Shown here: positions 1-8,218 of the stretch, in pieces
How the letters are laid out: each line of letters starts with the position of its first letter
How positions within the stretch are numbered: the stretch's first letter is position 1
Assembly (NCBI RefSeq): GCF_003075415.1
Contig: NZ_QDAH01000052.1
Coordinates: 1 to 40,420, forward strand
Source: Microvirga sp. KLBC 81
GTDB lineage: Bacteria; Pseudomonadota; Alphaproteobacteria; Rhizobiales; Beijerinckiaceae
Length of the DNA stretch: 40,420 nucleotides
Reading direction: 5' to 3'
Position numbers and translations under genes: made by a program
Notes under the pieces: generated by a model
Told to the model about the DNA's origin: nothing
What the model saw: the letters and a program-made list of their open reading frames with translations, nothing else
Databases searched by the model: none

Positions 1-75
1 GGTTTCAACCTTGACGATGAGCTGGTTTCGATCGCCAACCCAGACAGGGTAGGACCGGATTGCCGTGATCTTCAT
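1..75 (-). CDS. Enolase-superfamily (MR/MLE) enzyme, N-terminal 25 residues only
   Basis: The complement of bases 75 to 1 reads MKITAIRSYPVWVGDRNQLI followed by VKVET and then leaves the window. This is the same N-terminal capping-domain start as the intact MR/MLE proteins at 3314 and 12290 (MKITAI...RNQLL.KVET). It is therefore the beginning of a further sugar-acid dehydratase-like gene that runs leftwards out of view. It lies downstream of, and in the same direction as, the GntR regulator gene. Catalytic residues are outside the window, so substrate and activity cannot be judged. Confidence 0.85.
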   Translation of the reverse strand, partial: MKITAIRSYPVWVGDRNQLIVKVET

Positions 76-113
76 GTGCTAGCAATCTCTACATAAGCGC
101 AGGGGATGGAACT

Positions 114-136
114 GGCTTGCAGTAATCCTGCAAGCC
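114..136. promoter_or_regulatory. Perfect 9-5-9 inverted repeat upstream of the left-edge dehydratase gene
   Basis: GGCTTGCAG, a five-base spacer, then CTGCAAGCC form a perfect inverted repeat about 39 bases upstream of the minus-strand start codon at 75. There is no T-run on either side, so an operator is likelier than a terminator. The rest of 76-338 shows no gene or other clear signal. Confidence 0.4.
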
Positions 137-338
137 CATTCGTTGATGTTGAAGATGCTTGTTCTCGCCCGCCAGGAAGCACGAGGGAAAGACCAAGGCG
201 GATTAGAGCGAATGGCACCCTCCAGCTGCTGCGGAAGACTCGGTATGGCCTCGCTGCTTGCAAGTGGTGGGTGCATAGACACAAAAACTAGATTCAAGCA
301 TCAGGTGACGGCCGAGAAGAACAAGTATTGTCACTACC

Positions 339-1052
339 TCATGGGCGATGAAGAGCCTTGTTTACTGAGGCGGCCCGCATTTGTTCAATCAGGTGCTGAC
401 AGGCCCCTCGGACATGCTGTTCCATGACGCGTGCCGCTTCATCAGCGTCATGGCGCTTGATTGCTTCAATGATATCCCAGTGCTCTCGAGTGATGGCCTG
501 CCAACGTGCGCGGCTGATCGCAAATCGGCGAGTGAGGATGTGCAGCACCTTACGCTGCTGGACTTCCAGCTCGACAGCCTCCTGATTATAATGCCGCCCG
601 TAGATGATGTTGTGAAACTGCTCGTTGGCTTGCCAGTACCCCTGATAGTCGCTGCGGTTTTCGTCGATGTCTCGTTGGAGGATCTCGAGTGCTTCGATCT
701 CACGATCCGTCGCATAGTTGACGAACCAGCGGACGAGATACGGCTCGATAAGCGCCCTGATTTCGTAAATGTTGCGTACAAAATCCTCGCTGATAGGGCG
801 TACACGTGCACCCCTATTCGGCGAGATGATCACAATTCCTTCCCCTTGTAGGTGATGAAGGGCCTCGCGGACGGGGTTTGTACTCGTGCCATAGCGCTTT
901 GCGAGTTCCGCCGTTTTGAGGCGAGCGCCGGGTTCAAGACGCCCTTCAACAATGTCCTCCCGGATCAAGTCATGAAGGCACTGACCTCGATCTTGGCCAG
1001 TTGCTTCTCCGTCCTGAACCGATTTGACAATTCGCACCGCTCTCCCGCCCAT
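339..1052 (-). CDS. GntR family transcriptional regulator, FCD (FadR-type) subfamily
   Basis: This 237-residue DNA-binding protein has an N-terminal winged helix-turn-helix (about residues 28-95, with AELAKRYGTSTNPVREALHHL typical of the recognition region). An all-helical FCD ligand-binding domain follows (about 100-225), with the acidic and His positions that usually bind metal and a carboxylate effector. FCD regulators commonly control sugar-acid catabolism. Its position between MR/MLE dehydratase genes fits that, with a sugar acid or 2-keto-3-deoxy acid as the probable effector. It is divergent from the dehydratase and transporter side and probably acts at the conserved block at 1147-1183. 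The effector is an inference. Confidence 0.9.
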   Translation of the reverse strand: MGGRAVRIVKSVQDGEATGQDRGQCLHDLIREDIVEGRLEPGARLKTAELAKRYGTSTNPVREALHHLQGEGIVIISPNRGARVRPISEDFVRNIYEIRALIEPYLVRWFVNYATDREIEALEILQRDIDENRSDYQGYWQANEQFHNIIYGRHYNQEAVELEVQQRKVLHILTRRFAISRARWQAITREHWDIIEAIKRHDADEAARVMEQHVRGACQHLIEQMRAASVNKALHRP

Positions 1053-1146
1053 GCCCGAACTCTTGCGCTTCTGTATGACTCGACCTGCCGGCTACGTACT
1101 ATCCGGCACCAAAATCAATCATGTCACGAAGACCAGCACTCATGCA

Positions 1147-1183
1147 AGTTCGCACAATAGGATTGACAGGTTGTGTACAATTT
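1147..1183 (+). promoter_or_regulatory. Conserved promoter/operator block, copy 1
   Basis: This 37-base block lies in the divergent region between the GntR gene and the plus-strand catabolic genes. It aligns without gaps to 5086-5122, upstream of the ABC transporter operon. Shared cores are AGTTCGCACA, ATTGACAG and TGT..AATTT, and about 29 of 37 positions match by eye. It contains a TTGACA that could serve as a -35 box and a TTGT-GT-ACAA dyad. The likeliest reading is a promoter overlapping an operator for the local GntR protein. Confidence 0.55.
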
Positions 1184-1499
1184 AGGTAAGTTAGAGTATC
1201 AAAAACAAAGAATCTTATGAAATTGGTCGAGGAAACAGTGAGCGCCGGCGTTCCCAAAGGGCTTCCACGAATCCGATTTGGCAAGCAGTTAAGGAGCCCC
1301 TTGTGTGGCGCTCTAGACCCTGCTCGTGGGCCCTGCGTCCTTCACCACCATGGGCAGCGTGGTGTTTCGCGCTTCCAAGGTCACGCTCCATCTACTCATT
1401 ATCCGCAAGGCCGACATCTGCCTATTGTGGACGGCATTTGCCGCCCGATCGAGAACTTGTGCGAGCATTCATCTTTCGGTAGCCGCCACTTCTATTCAT

Positions 1500-1765
1500 T
1501 CCTAAACGCTCGGTCTGCTCGCCATTTCCGGCGCAATTGCCGCCTCTGCGCAAAACTTCGAGGCTCACCTGTTCGTCAACACAGTGTTGATGCTGATCCC
1601 TGCCATGGTTCCAGACATTGGCGCCACAATCAGCGTCTGCCTGTCCTTTCTGATGCTGCCTATTACGCGACTCGGCATCAATCCGCTTCAAGCAGCCACG
1701 TCGATCATACCGGCCACTCCACCAGCAAAGGTGGCGTTCATTGCTGTCATACGTAGCGGCAACAT
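1500..1765 (+). pseudogene. Degenerate fragment resembling a TRAP transporter large permease (DctM)
   Basis: Read in the frame beginning near base 1510, this stretch encodes a hydrophobic segment (LGLLAISGAIAASAQN..., then LFVNTVLMLIPAMVPDIGA, then LMLPITRLGINPLQ and a TPP). That order resembles the C-terminal part of DctM permeases (LLVN..LL..GM.MD..A..., LP...LGI.P..., LTPP). No start codon, no full-length frame and no flanking TRAP subunits remain. The preceding 1184-1500 has no recognisable gene. It sits where a transporter would be expected, between the conserved promoter block and a dehydratase gene. The family assignment is tentative. Confidence 0.35.
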
Positions 1766-1906
1766 CACTGCTGAGAGCTGTGCTCCTTCCCCTGACGATG
1801 GAGATTACAGCAGTGATGATGCTGTTGATCGCCTTCCAAGCACTATCCAGATGGCCGCCAACCGGATCTTACTACCTCTGATTACCAGCTCGAAAAGGAC
1901 ACCCGG

Positions 1907-3079
1907 ATGAAAATCACAGGCATCGAAACAAAGATCGTGAACGCAATTCACCGCAACTGGATTTTCGTAAAGGTGCTGACCGACCAGCCTGGCCTCTATG
2001 GCTGGGGTGAGGCCACTCTCGAGTGGAAGACCCGAGCAGTAGTAGGCGCTGTCGAGGATCTCGCGGCCTTCGTGATCGGAGAGGATCCACGCCGAATCGA
2101 GCATCTGGTACGGAAGATGCAGATGCATAGCTTCTGGCCACTGGGTGTGATCGGGCTATCGGCGATCAGCGGCATCGAGATGGCACTCCATGATATCGCG
2201 GCTAAGGATTTGGGCGTGCCCGTCTGGCGTCTTCTTGGCGGGCAGAGCCGCGACTGGGTCCGTGTCTACACGCATTTCCAGCGTGGCAAGATCGGAGCAC
2301 AAGTTGACCCGAAGGATATCGAGAGCTATGTGGCCGGTGTCGAGGCGACAGTCGCGATGGGTTATAGGGCGGTGAAGCTCGGCGTCGTTCCCTACACTCA
2401 TTACGACGCGCCGATCCCCGAGGTAAAACACGTCGCCAGGCTTGTGGAGCGGATCCGCCTCGCGGTTGGTGATGAGATCGACATCATGTTCGACTTCCAC
2501 GGCCGGTGCGGCTCCATCAGCGCTGCCGTAGCCTACATCGATGCGATATCGCCGATGCGGCCCCTCTTCGTGGAGGAGCCAATCCAGCCGGGCGATAACG
2601 AGGCCATGGCGTTGGTCGCCTCCAAAGTCCAGGCCCCTCTGGCAACAGGCGAGCGCCTGTTTACGCCAAGGGAGTTCTTCGATCTTGCCGCGCACAAAGC
2701 AGTGAGCATCGTGCAGCCTGATCTCTGCCATGTCGGCGGCTTCACGATGGGGAAGAAAATCGCTGCCATCGCGGAAGTTGGCCACATGGGCGTTGCACCT
2801 CACAATCCCTTGGGACCGATCAGCGGGGCTGCCGCACTACATTTTGCCGTGGCCACGCCGAACTTCGTCATACAGGAGGAGGCGCGCGGGCTCGTCGACT
2901 GGTATGATGAGGTGGTGCAACACCCGATTGTGCTTGAAAATGGCCGCTGGGCGGTGCCGACCTCTCCCGGTTTAGGAGTTGAACTCGACGAAGTTGCCGC
3001 GGCCAAGCACCCGTTCGAGCCAGAGGTCATCCCCGCGCGAGAAGCTCTTTCGGCGGATGGCGCGATCCTGAACTGGTGA
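1907..3079 (+). CDS. D-galactonate dehydratase-like enzyme, enolase superfamily (MR/MLE)
   Basis: This 390-residue protein has the MR/MLE N-terminal capping domain (about 1-125) and a TIM barrel. Expected catalytic positions are visible: Asp196 and His198 in FDFHGR, Glu223/224 in VEEP, Glu249 in TGER, Asp272 in QPDLCHVGG, and His299 in APHNPLGP. The D-x-H plus PHNPLGP pattern is that of the galactonate dehydratase group, which removes water from an aldonate to give a 2-keto-3-deoxy-aldonate in the cytoplasm with a divalent metal. An aldonate or a related sugar acid is likely; the exact substrate cannot be read from sequence. The ATG at 1907 gives the standard MKIT start. The gene follows the degenerate permease and precedes a second MR/MLE gene. 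Confidence 0.85.
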   Translation: MKITGIETKIVNAIHRNWIFVKVLTDQPGLYGWGEATLEWKTRAVVGAVEDLAAFVIGEDPRRIEHLVRKMQMHSFWPLGVIGLSAISGIEMALHDIAAKDLGVPVWRLLGGQSRDWVRVYTHFQRGKIGAQVDPKDIESYVAGVEATVAMGYRAVKLGVVPYTHYDAPIPEVKHVARLVERIRLAVGDEIDIMFDFHGRCGSISAAVAYIDAISPMRPLFVEEPIQPGDNEAMALVASKVQAPLATGERLFTPREFFDLAAHKAVSIVQPDLCHVGGFTMGKKIAAIAEVGHMGVAPHNPLGPISGAAALHFAVATPNFVIQEEARGLVDWYDEVVQHPIVLENGRWAVPTSPGLGVELDEVAAAKHPFEPEVIPAREALSADGAILNW

Positions 3080-3313
3080 GGCAGTCTGGACGAAACATCC
3101 ATTCCTCTAAGCTGAAGTGGTCTCGGATCAGCTGATCGCGCCGTCACCGATGATTGCATGGCTCTGAGGCCCGAAACCGGCAGGCCACCAACTAACCGTA
3201 AACATGCGAGTCCGCGAGCACCATCAGTGCCTAGTGTCACGAGCCAATCCAACACTTTCATGCCTTGGCGAACCGTCGCCGCTCTAACAAGAAAGCATCT
3301 CAAGGTCAGACCA

Positions 3314-4465
3314 ATGAAGATCACGGCTATTCATTGCTTCCCTATTTTGGTTGGGTGGCGCAATCAACTGCTCATCAAGGTAGAAACGGACGAGGGAATC
3401 TACGGGTGGGGCGAGTCGGGTCTCTCCGGTCGCGAGCGCGCCGTCATGGGGGCGATCGACCATTACCGAGAGTTCCTCATCGGCCGTGATCCGATGCAGG
3501 CTGGTGCGCTCTGGCAGGAGCTCTATCGCAGTCAGTACTTCGAAGGGGGCCGAGTTCTTTCCGCTGCAATCAGCGCAATCGACATTGCTCTGTACGACAT
3601 CAAAGGGAAGGCGCTCGGCGTTCCCGTCTATCAGCTGCTCGGCGGTAAGCAGCGGGATCGGGTCCCGGCCTTTGCCACGGCTCCTGCGGAGCCCGGCCCC
3701 GAGATGATCGAGCAGGCCAAGCAGTTACAGGACGCAGGCTGGAGCTGCATTCGGTTCGTGCCGGCGGGCCAGCATGCAACGGATCGGTTTGAGCCGCGCG
3801 AGTCCATCGCCAAGACGGCGCCGTGGATGGTACGCGCGCGCGAGGAGCTTGGCCCAGAGGTCACGCTCGGCATCGACTATCATCATCGCCTCAGCGTCGC
3901 AGAAGCGGCAGCCTTCTGCCAGAGAATGCCATCGGGTACACTAGACTTCATCGAGGAGCCGATCCGTGACGAGACCCCATCGGCGTATGAATCCCTTCGG
4001 CAGTTGACTGACGTTCCATTCGCCATCGGCGAGGAGTTCTCCTCCAAGTGGCAATTTCTGCCTTATATCGAAGGAAATCTGCATCAGTTTAACCGCATTG
4101 ATATCTGCAATGTCGGAGGATTTACTGAAGCCATGAAAGTGGCAGGTTGGAGCGAGGCTCACTATGTCGACCTGATGCCTCACAATCCACTTGGACCCAT
4201 CTGCACGGCTGCTAGCGTCCACTTGGCTGCGTCAGTCCCCAACTTTGCTTGGCTGGAATGTCGGTCTTCACCCGTGGAGCAACTCGGGTTCGACAACACA
4301 GAGATCTTTCCCGTTCAGGTGGCACTGCAAGGGAGCGATTACGTTGTCCCTAACGTGCCAGGGCTCGGTGCCGACGTTGATGAGAACTATGTCCGTTCCC
4401 TGAGTTTCCGTTTCTCGGAGCCCCCGCATCTCAGGCGACGGGATGGCAGCTATACAAACTGGTAG
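3314..4465 (+). CDS. MR/MLE enolase-superfamily sugar-acid dehydratase, paralogue A
   Basis: The start is placed at 3314 (MKITAIHCFPILVG), although the frame stays open back to 3158; the extra upstream residues look non-homologous. The 383-residue protein keeps Asp188 and His190 (GIDYHHR), EEP, GEEF, the DICNVGG strand end and His in MPHNPLGP. It is therefore expected to be an active metal-dependent dehydratase of the galactonate-dehydratase type. It is a close paralogue of the protein at 12290: 45 of the first 60 residues are identical by eye, and both end RRRDGS.TNW. The 3080-3313 gap holds no other gene. An IS6 relic lies just downstream and cuts this gene off from the transporter operon. 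Confidence 0.85.
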   Translation: MKITAIHCFPILVGWRNQLLIKVETDEGIYGWGESGLSGRERAVMGAIDHYREFLIGRDPMQAGALWQELYRSQYFEGGRVLSAAISAIDIALYDIKGKALGVPVYQLLGGKQRDRVPAFATAPAEPGPEMIEQAKQLQDAGWSCIRFVPAGQHATDRFEPRESIAKTAPWMVRAREELGPEVTLGIDYHHRLSVAEAAAFCQRMPSGTLDFIEEPIRDETPSAYESLRQLTDVPFAIGEEFSSKWQFLPYIEGNLHQFNRIDICNVGGFTEAMKVAGWSEAHYVDLMPHNPLGPICTAASVHLAASVPNFAWLECRSSPVEQLGFDNTEIFPVQVALQGSDYVVPNVPGLGADVDENYVRSLSFRFSEPPHLRRRDGSYTNW

Positions 4466-4557
4466 GTCCGGACACAAAGGGTTCCTCCTGCGCAGCTCAT
4501 AAAGGTCTTGTTGCACGAAAGACGATGGGTTGGGTCAAAACGCAATATGGTAGGGGA

Positions 4558-4987
4558 ATGCAACCCATCTCCTACCAACGCCATCGCTTTCCGCCCGAGT
4601 TTATCGTGGACCTCGTCCGGCTTCATCGCCAGTTGTAGGCTCGACGTCCCTATGAGATGATCAGGCGATCAGTACTCAAGTTCGCACCGGCGTTCGCCTG
4701 CAACCTGCGCCGGCGGCCGCCCCGATCCGATAATGTGCGACCCTGAAGTTGGCCTGAAGCTCGTGCGTAACCTGCCGAAGAGACAGAGCGTCGCGCCAAC
4801 GACTCTCATAACTGGCAGATTCAGGTCCATATACAGCCGCCGAAACATCGACTTCATGGCTGATCAGATGGTGCGACAACGTGAGTCCCACATACAGGGC
4901 TTCAAAGATGCCTGTTTTGCCTGCCTCTCTCGCGAAAGACATTGTCTCGCAGCTCTTCTCACAGAAGGGGACGCTGTCGTCTACTAA
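4558..4987 (+). pseudogene. Decayed IS6-family transposase
   Basis: The ATG at 4558 opens with PISYQRHRFPPEFIVDLVRL, the typical IS6-family N-terminus, and stops at a TAG at 4636. The same frame then shows YEMIRRSVLKFAPAFA and NLRRRPPRSD (compare SYETVRRWVLKFGPAFA in the family). After a deletion and a frame change come LKLVRNLPKRQSVAPTTLIT, then FRSIYSRRNIDFMAD and RQRESHIQGFKDA, matching the APxVLITDKLRSY...AKRE and RRRERKMQGFKS blocks. Much of the catalytic core is missing, including the region of the first catalytic Asp. It is not functional. Confidence 0.75.
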
Positions 4988-5085
4988 GTTTCGTACTTGA
5001 GAACAGGCCGTCGAATGACACTCGCTATCCTAACGAGCTTAATCTCGACGCATTTTCCAGTACCTGACTGAGAGTAATACGTCTC

Positions 5086-5122
5086 AGTTCGCACATTCGA
5101 ATTGACAGATAATGTGTAATTT
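5086..5122 (+). promoter_or_regulatory. Conserved promoter/operator block, copy 2
   Basis: This is the second copy of the 37-base block found at 1147-1183 and ends about 80 bases before the solute-binding protein start. It carries TTGACA at 5102-5107. It probably drives and controls the transporter-dehydratase operon, and its similarity to copy 1 suggests one regulator for both halves of the locus. The surrounding 4988-5203 interval contains no gene. Confidence 0.55.
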
Positions 5123-5203
5123 GCGAGCTTTTGAATATGAGAGCCGCAATAAGCTCGTCCCAAAAGGAAACCGGCGAAGGAAGCTGGGCAACAGGAGGAA
5201 AAA

Positions 5204-7144
5204 ATGCGTTACCAGCAAAAGCTGCTTGGCGTCGTCGCGTCGACGGGGCTTTTGAGTATCATGCTTCTAGGTTCGTTCGCCCCCGCCTGGGCGGCGGATT
5301 ACAAGCAGGCGCCGATGCTCGATGAGCAGGTCAAGGCAGGCAAGCTGCCCGCCGTTGCTAACCGCCTTCCGGAAAAGCCCTACGTGGAAACTATGGTCGA
5401 CGGCGTCGGCAAATATGGCGGTACCCTGCGCACGACGATCCTGGCCAACGGCGACCAGTACAACCTGACCCGCACCATCGCCAACGAGCTGCTCGTGCGC
5501 TGGGATCCGCAGTGGAAGAAGGTCATGCCGTCGCTTGCCGAGGAGTTCAAGGCGTCCGACGATGCGACCACCTACACGTTCAAGCTCCGCAAGGGCCTGA
5601 AGTGGAGCGACGGTCATCCGTTCACGGCGGACGACATCATGTTCTGGTACGAGGACGTGTTCATGAACAACGCGCTCTCGCCCGCCAAGAACCCGACCTT
5701 CACGGTGGCTGGCAAGCCCGTGAAGGTAACGAAGATCGACGACCAGACGGTGGAGTTCAAGTTCGAGTCGCCCTACGGCCTCTTCCTGCAGCAGCTTGCC
5801 TACGGCCAGGGCCATCTGCCGGTCATCTATCCCAAGCACTATCTCAGCCAGTTCCACGAGAAGTACAACAAGGAGGGCATCCCGGCGCTGCTGAAGGCAA
5901 ATCCGGCAGCCGGCGACTGGGTGGCGCTGTTCAACTCCAAGGTCTCGCTATCCTTCCAGCCGCCCTTCTGGCAGAATCTCGATCTGCCGACCCTCAATCC
6001 CTGGGTGCTGACCGTTCCCTATGCGGACAGCGAGCGCGTCGCTGCTACCCGCAATCCTTATTACTGGAAGGTCGACACGGCCGGAAACCAGCTCCCCTAC
6101 ATTGACAATGTTACCTGGGCGAAGCTCGACGACCCGCAGGTGATGGCGCTCAAGATGACGTCGGGCGAGTTCGACTTCGCGTTCCGCCACATCAACAATT
6201 CCACCTTCAAGTCGGTGCTGTTCGATGGACAGAAAACGGGCAACTACCGTATTGTCGACGTCAAGGACCTGCCGGCAAGTGATGCCGCTATCCTACTAAA
6301 CCTGACTTCAACCGATCCGGTGAAGCGCAAGATATTCCAGAACAAGGATTTTAGGATCGCGCTGAGCCACGCGATCAACCGGCAGGAAATCATCGATCTC
6401 GTCTATGTGGGGCAGGGCGCTCCCGCCCAGGTGGCCGCCCAGCCTGAGCACGAGCTCTACAACGAGCGCCAGGCGAAGCAATATACTGAGTACGATCCCA
6501 AGCGCTCGAATGAAATCCTCGACAAGATCATGCCGAAGAAGGATGCCGAAGGCTTTCGTCTGGATGAAACAGGCAAGCGCTTCACCATCAACTTCATGGT
6601 AGCCGATGTCTTCGGCCTGTCCTACCCGGATATCATGCAGATGGTACAGCAATACGCCAAGGATGTTGGCATCGATATTCAGATCCGTACCACCGACCGC
6701 GCCCGCCTCAACACCATGTGGGCTGCGAACGAGCAGGATGCCTACATCTGGAACTGTGTTGGTGGACTTTCAGACGCCTATACGGATGTCCGCTGCTACA
6801 TGCCCTTCCAGAAGGCCGACATCTTCTTCGCTGTCCGCTGGGCCGAATGGTATTCCAATCACAATACAGGCGAAGAGCCGCCAGCCAACATTAAGGAGTT
6901 GATGGCCGCCTATGACAAGGTCAATGCCGCCGTCACTGATGACGACCGCCGCGAGAAGATGAAGGAATTCCTCAATCTTTCGGCCGACAACTTTCTCAAC
7001 ATCGGCATCTCGCGTCCCATGCCGAAGTACATGATGGTATCGAACAATCTGAAGAACGTCGTCAACGGGCTTCCGATCGCCGGCAACCTCTGGCACCCGG
7101 CTCCGACGCTGACCCAGTGGTATTTCGACAAGCCAACCAAGTAG
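5204..7144 (+). CDS. ABC transporter periplasmic solute-binding protein, SBP_bac_5 (Dpp/AgpA-like)
   Basis: This 646-residue secreted protein has a signal peptide (about residues 1-30, hydrophobic core then APAWA-AD). It is preceded by a good ribosome site (aggaggaaaaa) at the chosen ATG. The body is the large extracellular family-5 binding fold, with typical blocks GGTLRTTI, LLVRWDP, LKWSDGHPFTADDIMFWYED, RNPYYWKVD and IALSHAINRQEII. Members bind peptides, nickel or, in rhizobia and Thermotogae, oligosaccharides; the long, AgpA-like form and the sugar-acid enzymes downstream favour a sugar substrate. It is the first gene of an operon reaching to 13444. A stem-loop after it may keep its transcript more abundant than the membrane subunits. 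Confidence 0.9.
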   Translation: MRYQQKLLGVVASTGLLSIMLLGSFAPAWAADYKQAPMLDEQVKAGKLPAVANRLPEKPYVETMVDGVGKYGGTLRTTILANGDQYNLTRTIANELLVRWDPQWKKVMPSLAEEFKASDDATTYTFKLRKGLKWSDGHPFTADDIMFWYEDVFMNNALSPAKNPTFTVAGKPVKVTKIDDQTVEFKFESPYGLFLQQLAYGQGHLPVIYPKHYLSQFHEKYNKEGIPALLKANPAAGDWVALFNSKVSLSFQPPFWQNLDLPTLNPWVLTVPYADSERVAATRNPYYWKVDTAGNQLPYIDNVTWAKLDDPQVMALKMTSGEFDFAFRHINNSTFKSVLFDGQKTGNYRIVDVKDLPASDAAILLNLTSTDPVKRKIFQNKDFRIALSHAINRQEIIDLVYVGQGAPAQVAAQPEHELYNERQAKQYTEYDPKRSNEILDKIMPKKDAEGFRLDETGKRFTINFMVADVFGLSYPDIMQMVQQYAKDVGIDIQIRTTDRARLNTMWAANEQDAYIWNCVGGLSDAYTDVRCYMPFQKADIFFAVRWAEWYSNHNTGEEPPANIKELMAAYDKVNAAVTDDDRREKMKEFLNLSADNFLNIGISRPMPKYMMVSNNLKNVVNGLPIAGNLWHPAPTLTQWYFDKPTK

Positions 7145-7169
7145 GGCTTCTCGGAAGGCTCCTCCCTGT

Positions 7170-7199
7170 GCCGGCGGCGGTTTCCATTCTGCCGCCGGC
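7170..7199 (+). promoter_or_regulatory. Intercistronic stem-loop after the solute-binding protein gene
   Basis: GCCGGCGGC and GCCGCCGGC form a perfect nine-pair GC stem around a 12-base loop, 26 bases after the stop of the binding-protein gene and before the permease gene. There is no T-run, so it is better read as a 3'-end stabiliser or partial attenuator than a full terminator. Confidence 0.55.
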
Positions 7200-7231
7200 T
7201 AATCCTTCGATTTCATCGAACGGTCAGGCTC

Positions 7232-8218
7232 ATGCTTCGTTACATCGCCAAGCGAATGGTGTTCGCGATTCCGACACTGTTTGCCGTCTCCATCGTCGCC
7301 TTCATCATCATCCAGCTCCCGCCGGGCGATTATCTCACGACCCTGATGGCCGAATGGGCCAGCCAAGGCGGTGCGGTGGAAGCGGGCACAGTCGCTGCCA
7401 TGCGGGATCGCTACGGTCTCGATCAGCCGGTCTATTTTCAGTACTATAAGTGGATGGCCGGCATCCTGATGCACGGCGATTTCGGCATCTCCTTCGATTT
7501 CGGCAAGCCGGTCACGGAACTCATCTGGAACCGCCTCGGCTTCTCGCTGCTGCTCTCGGTTCTGACGCTCTGCTTCGTCTGGGCGATCGCCATCCCGATC
7601 GGGATCCTGTCGGCGGTGCGCCAGTACTCGATCTCCGACTACACGGCGACCTTCCTGGCCTTCTTCTTCCTCGCCGTGCCCGACTTCCTGATGGCGCTCT
7701 CGGCCATGTACATCATGTCCGCTTGGTTCGGTCAGAGTGTCGGGGGGCTGTTCTCGCCCGACTATGTCGATGCGCCGTGGAGTTTTGGTAAGCTCGTCGA
7801 CTTCGCCCAGCACGTCTGGCTGCCGGTCGTCGTGATCGGTCTCGGATCACTCGCCGCGCTGGTGCGCATCATGCGCGCCAATCTGCTCGATGAACTTTCA
7901 AAGCCCTATGTCACAACGGCACGCGCGAAGGGCATGTCCGAACTGGAGCTCCTGCTGCGGTATCCGGTGCGCCTTGCCCTCAACCCGCTGATCTCGACCC
8001 TCGGCTGGATCCTGCCGGCCGTGATCTCGGGCGAGATCATCGTCTCCGTCGTCATGAGCCTGCCGACGACAGGGCCGCTGCTGCTTCGCGCGTTGCTCGC
8101 CCAAGACATGTATCTCGCCGGCTCGCTCATCCTGCTGATCTCCGTGCTCACCATCATCGGCACGCTGATTTCGGACATTCTCCTGGCGATTACCGACCCG
8201 CGGATCCGACTCCAATGA
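7232..8218 (+). CDS. ABC transporter permease, DppB family
   Basis: This is a 328-residue inner-membrane subunit. The first membrane helix (about 9-30) is followed by the usual DppB periplasmic segment and five further helices. The cytoplasmic EAA-type coupling loop is visible as YVTTARAKGMSELELLLRYPVR (about 229-250). It forms the channel together with the next gene product. The stop codon overlaps the next start by four bases (ATGA), showing translational coupling. Length and motif spacing are normal for the family. Confidence 0.92.
   Translation: MLRYIAKRMVFAIPTLFAVSIVAFIIIQLPPGDYLTTLMAEWASQGGAVEAGTVAAMRDRYGLDQPVYFQYYKWMAGILMHGDFGISFDFGKPVTELIWNRLGFSLLLSVLTLCFVWAIAIPIGILSAVRQYSISDYTATFLAFFFLAVPDFLMALSAMYIMSAWFGQSVGGLFSPDYVDAPWSFGKLVDFAQHVWLPVVVIGLGSLAALVRIMRANLLDELSKPYVTTARAKGMSELELLLRYPVRLALNPLISTLGWILPAVISGEIIVSVVMSLPTTGPLLLRALLAQDMYLAGSLILLISVLTIIGTLISDILLAITDPRIRLQ

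Noticed and set aside
301..338. ACAAGTATTGT palindrome as a third copy of the 37-base regulatory block
   Set aside because: It shares only a few bases with the block and lacks the GTTCGCACA and TTGACAG cores.
3126..3137. GATCAGCTGATC palindrome between the first two dehydratase genes
   Set aside because: A 12-base perfect palindrome with no second copy and no fitting position relative to a start codon could arise by chance.
3158..3313. N-terminal extension of 52 residues on the MR/MLE gene starting at 3314
   Set aside because: The extension has no relation to the MR/MLE fold, and both paralogues start with MKITAI at the equivalent of 3314.
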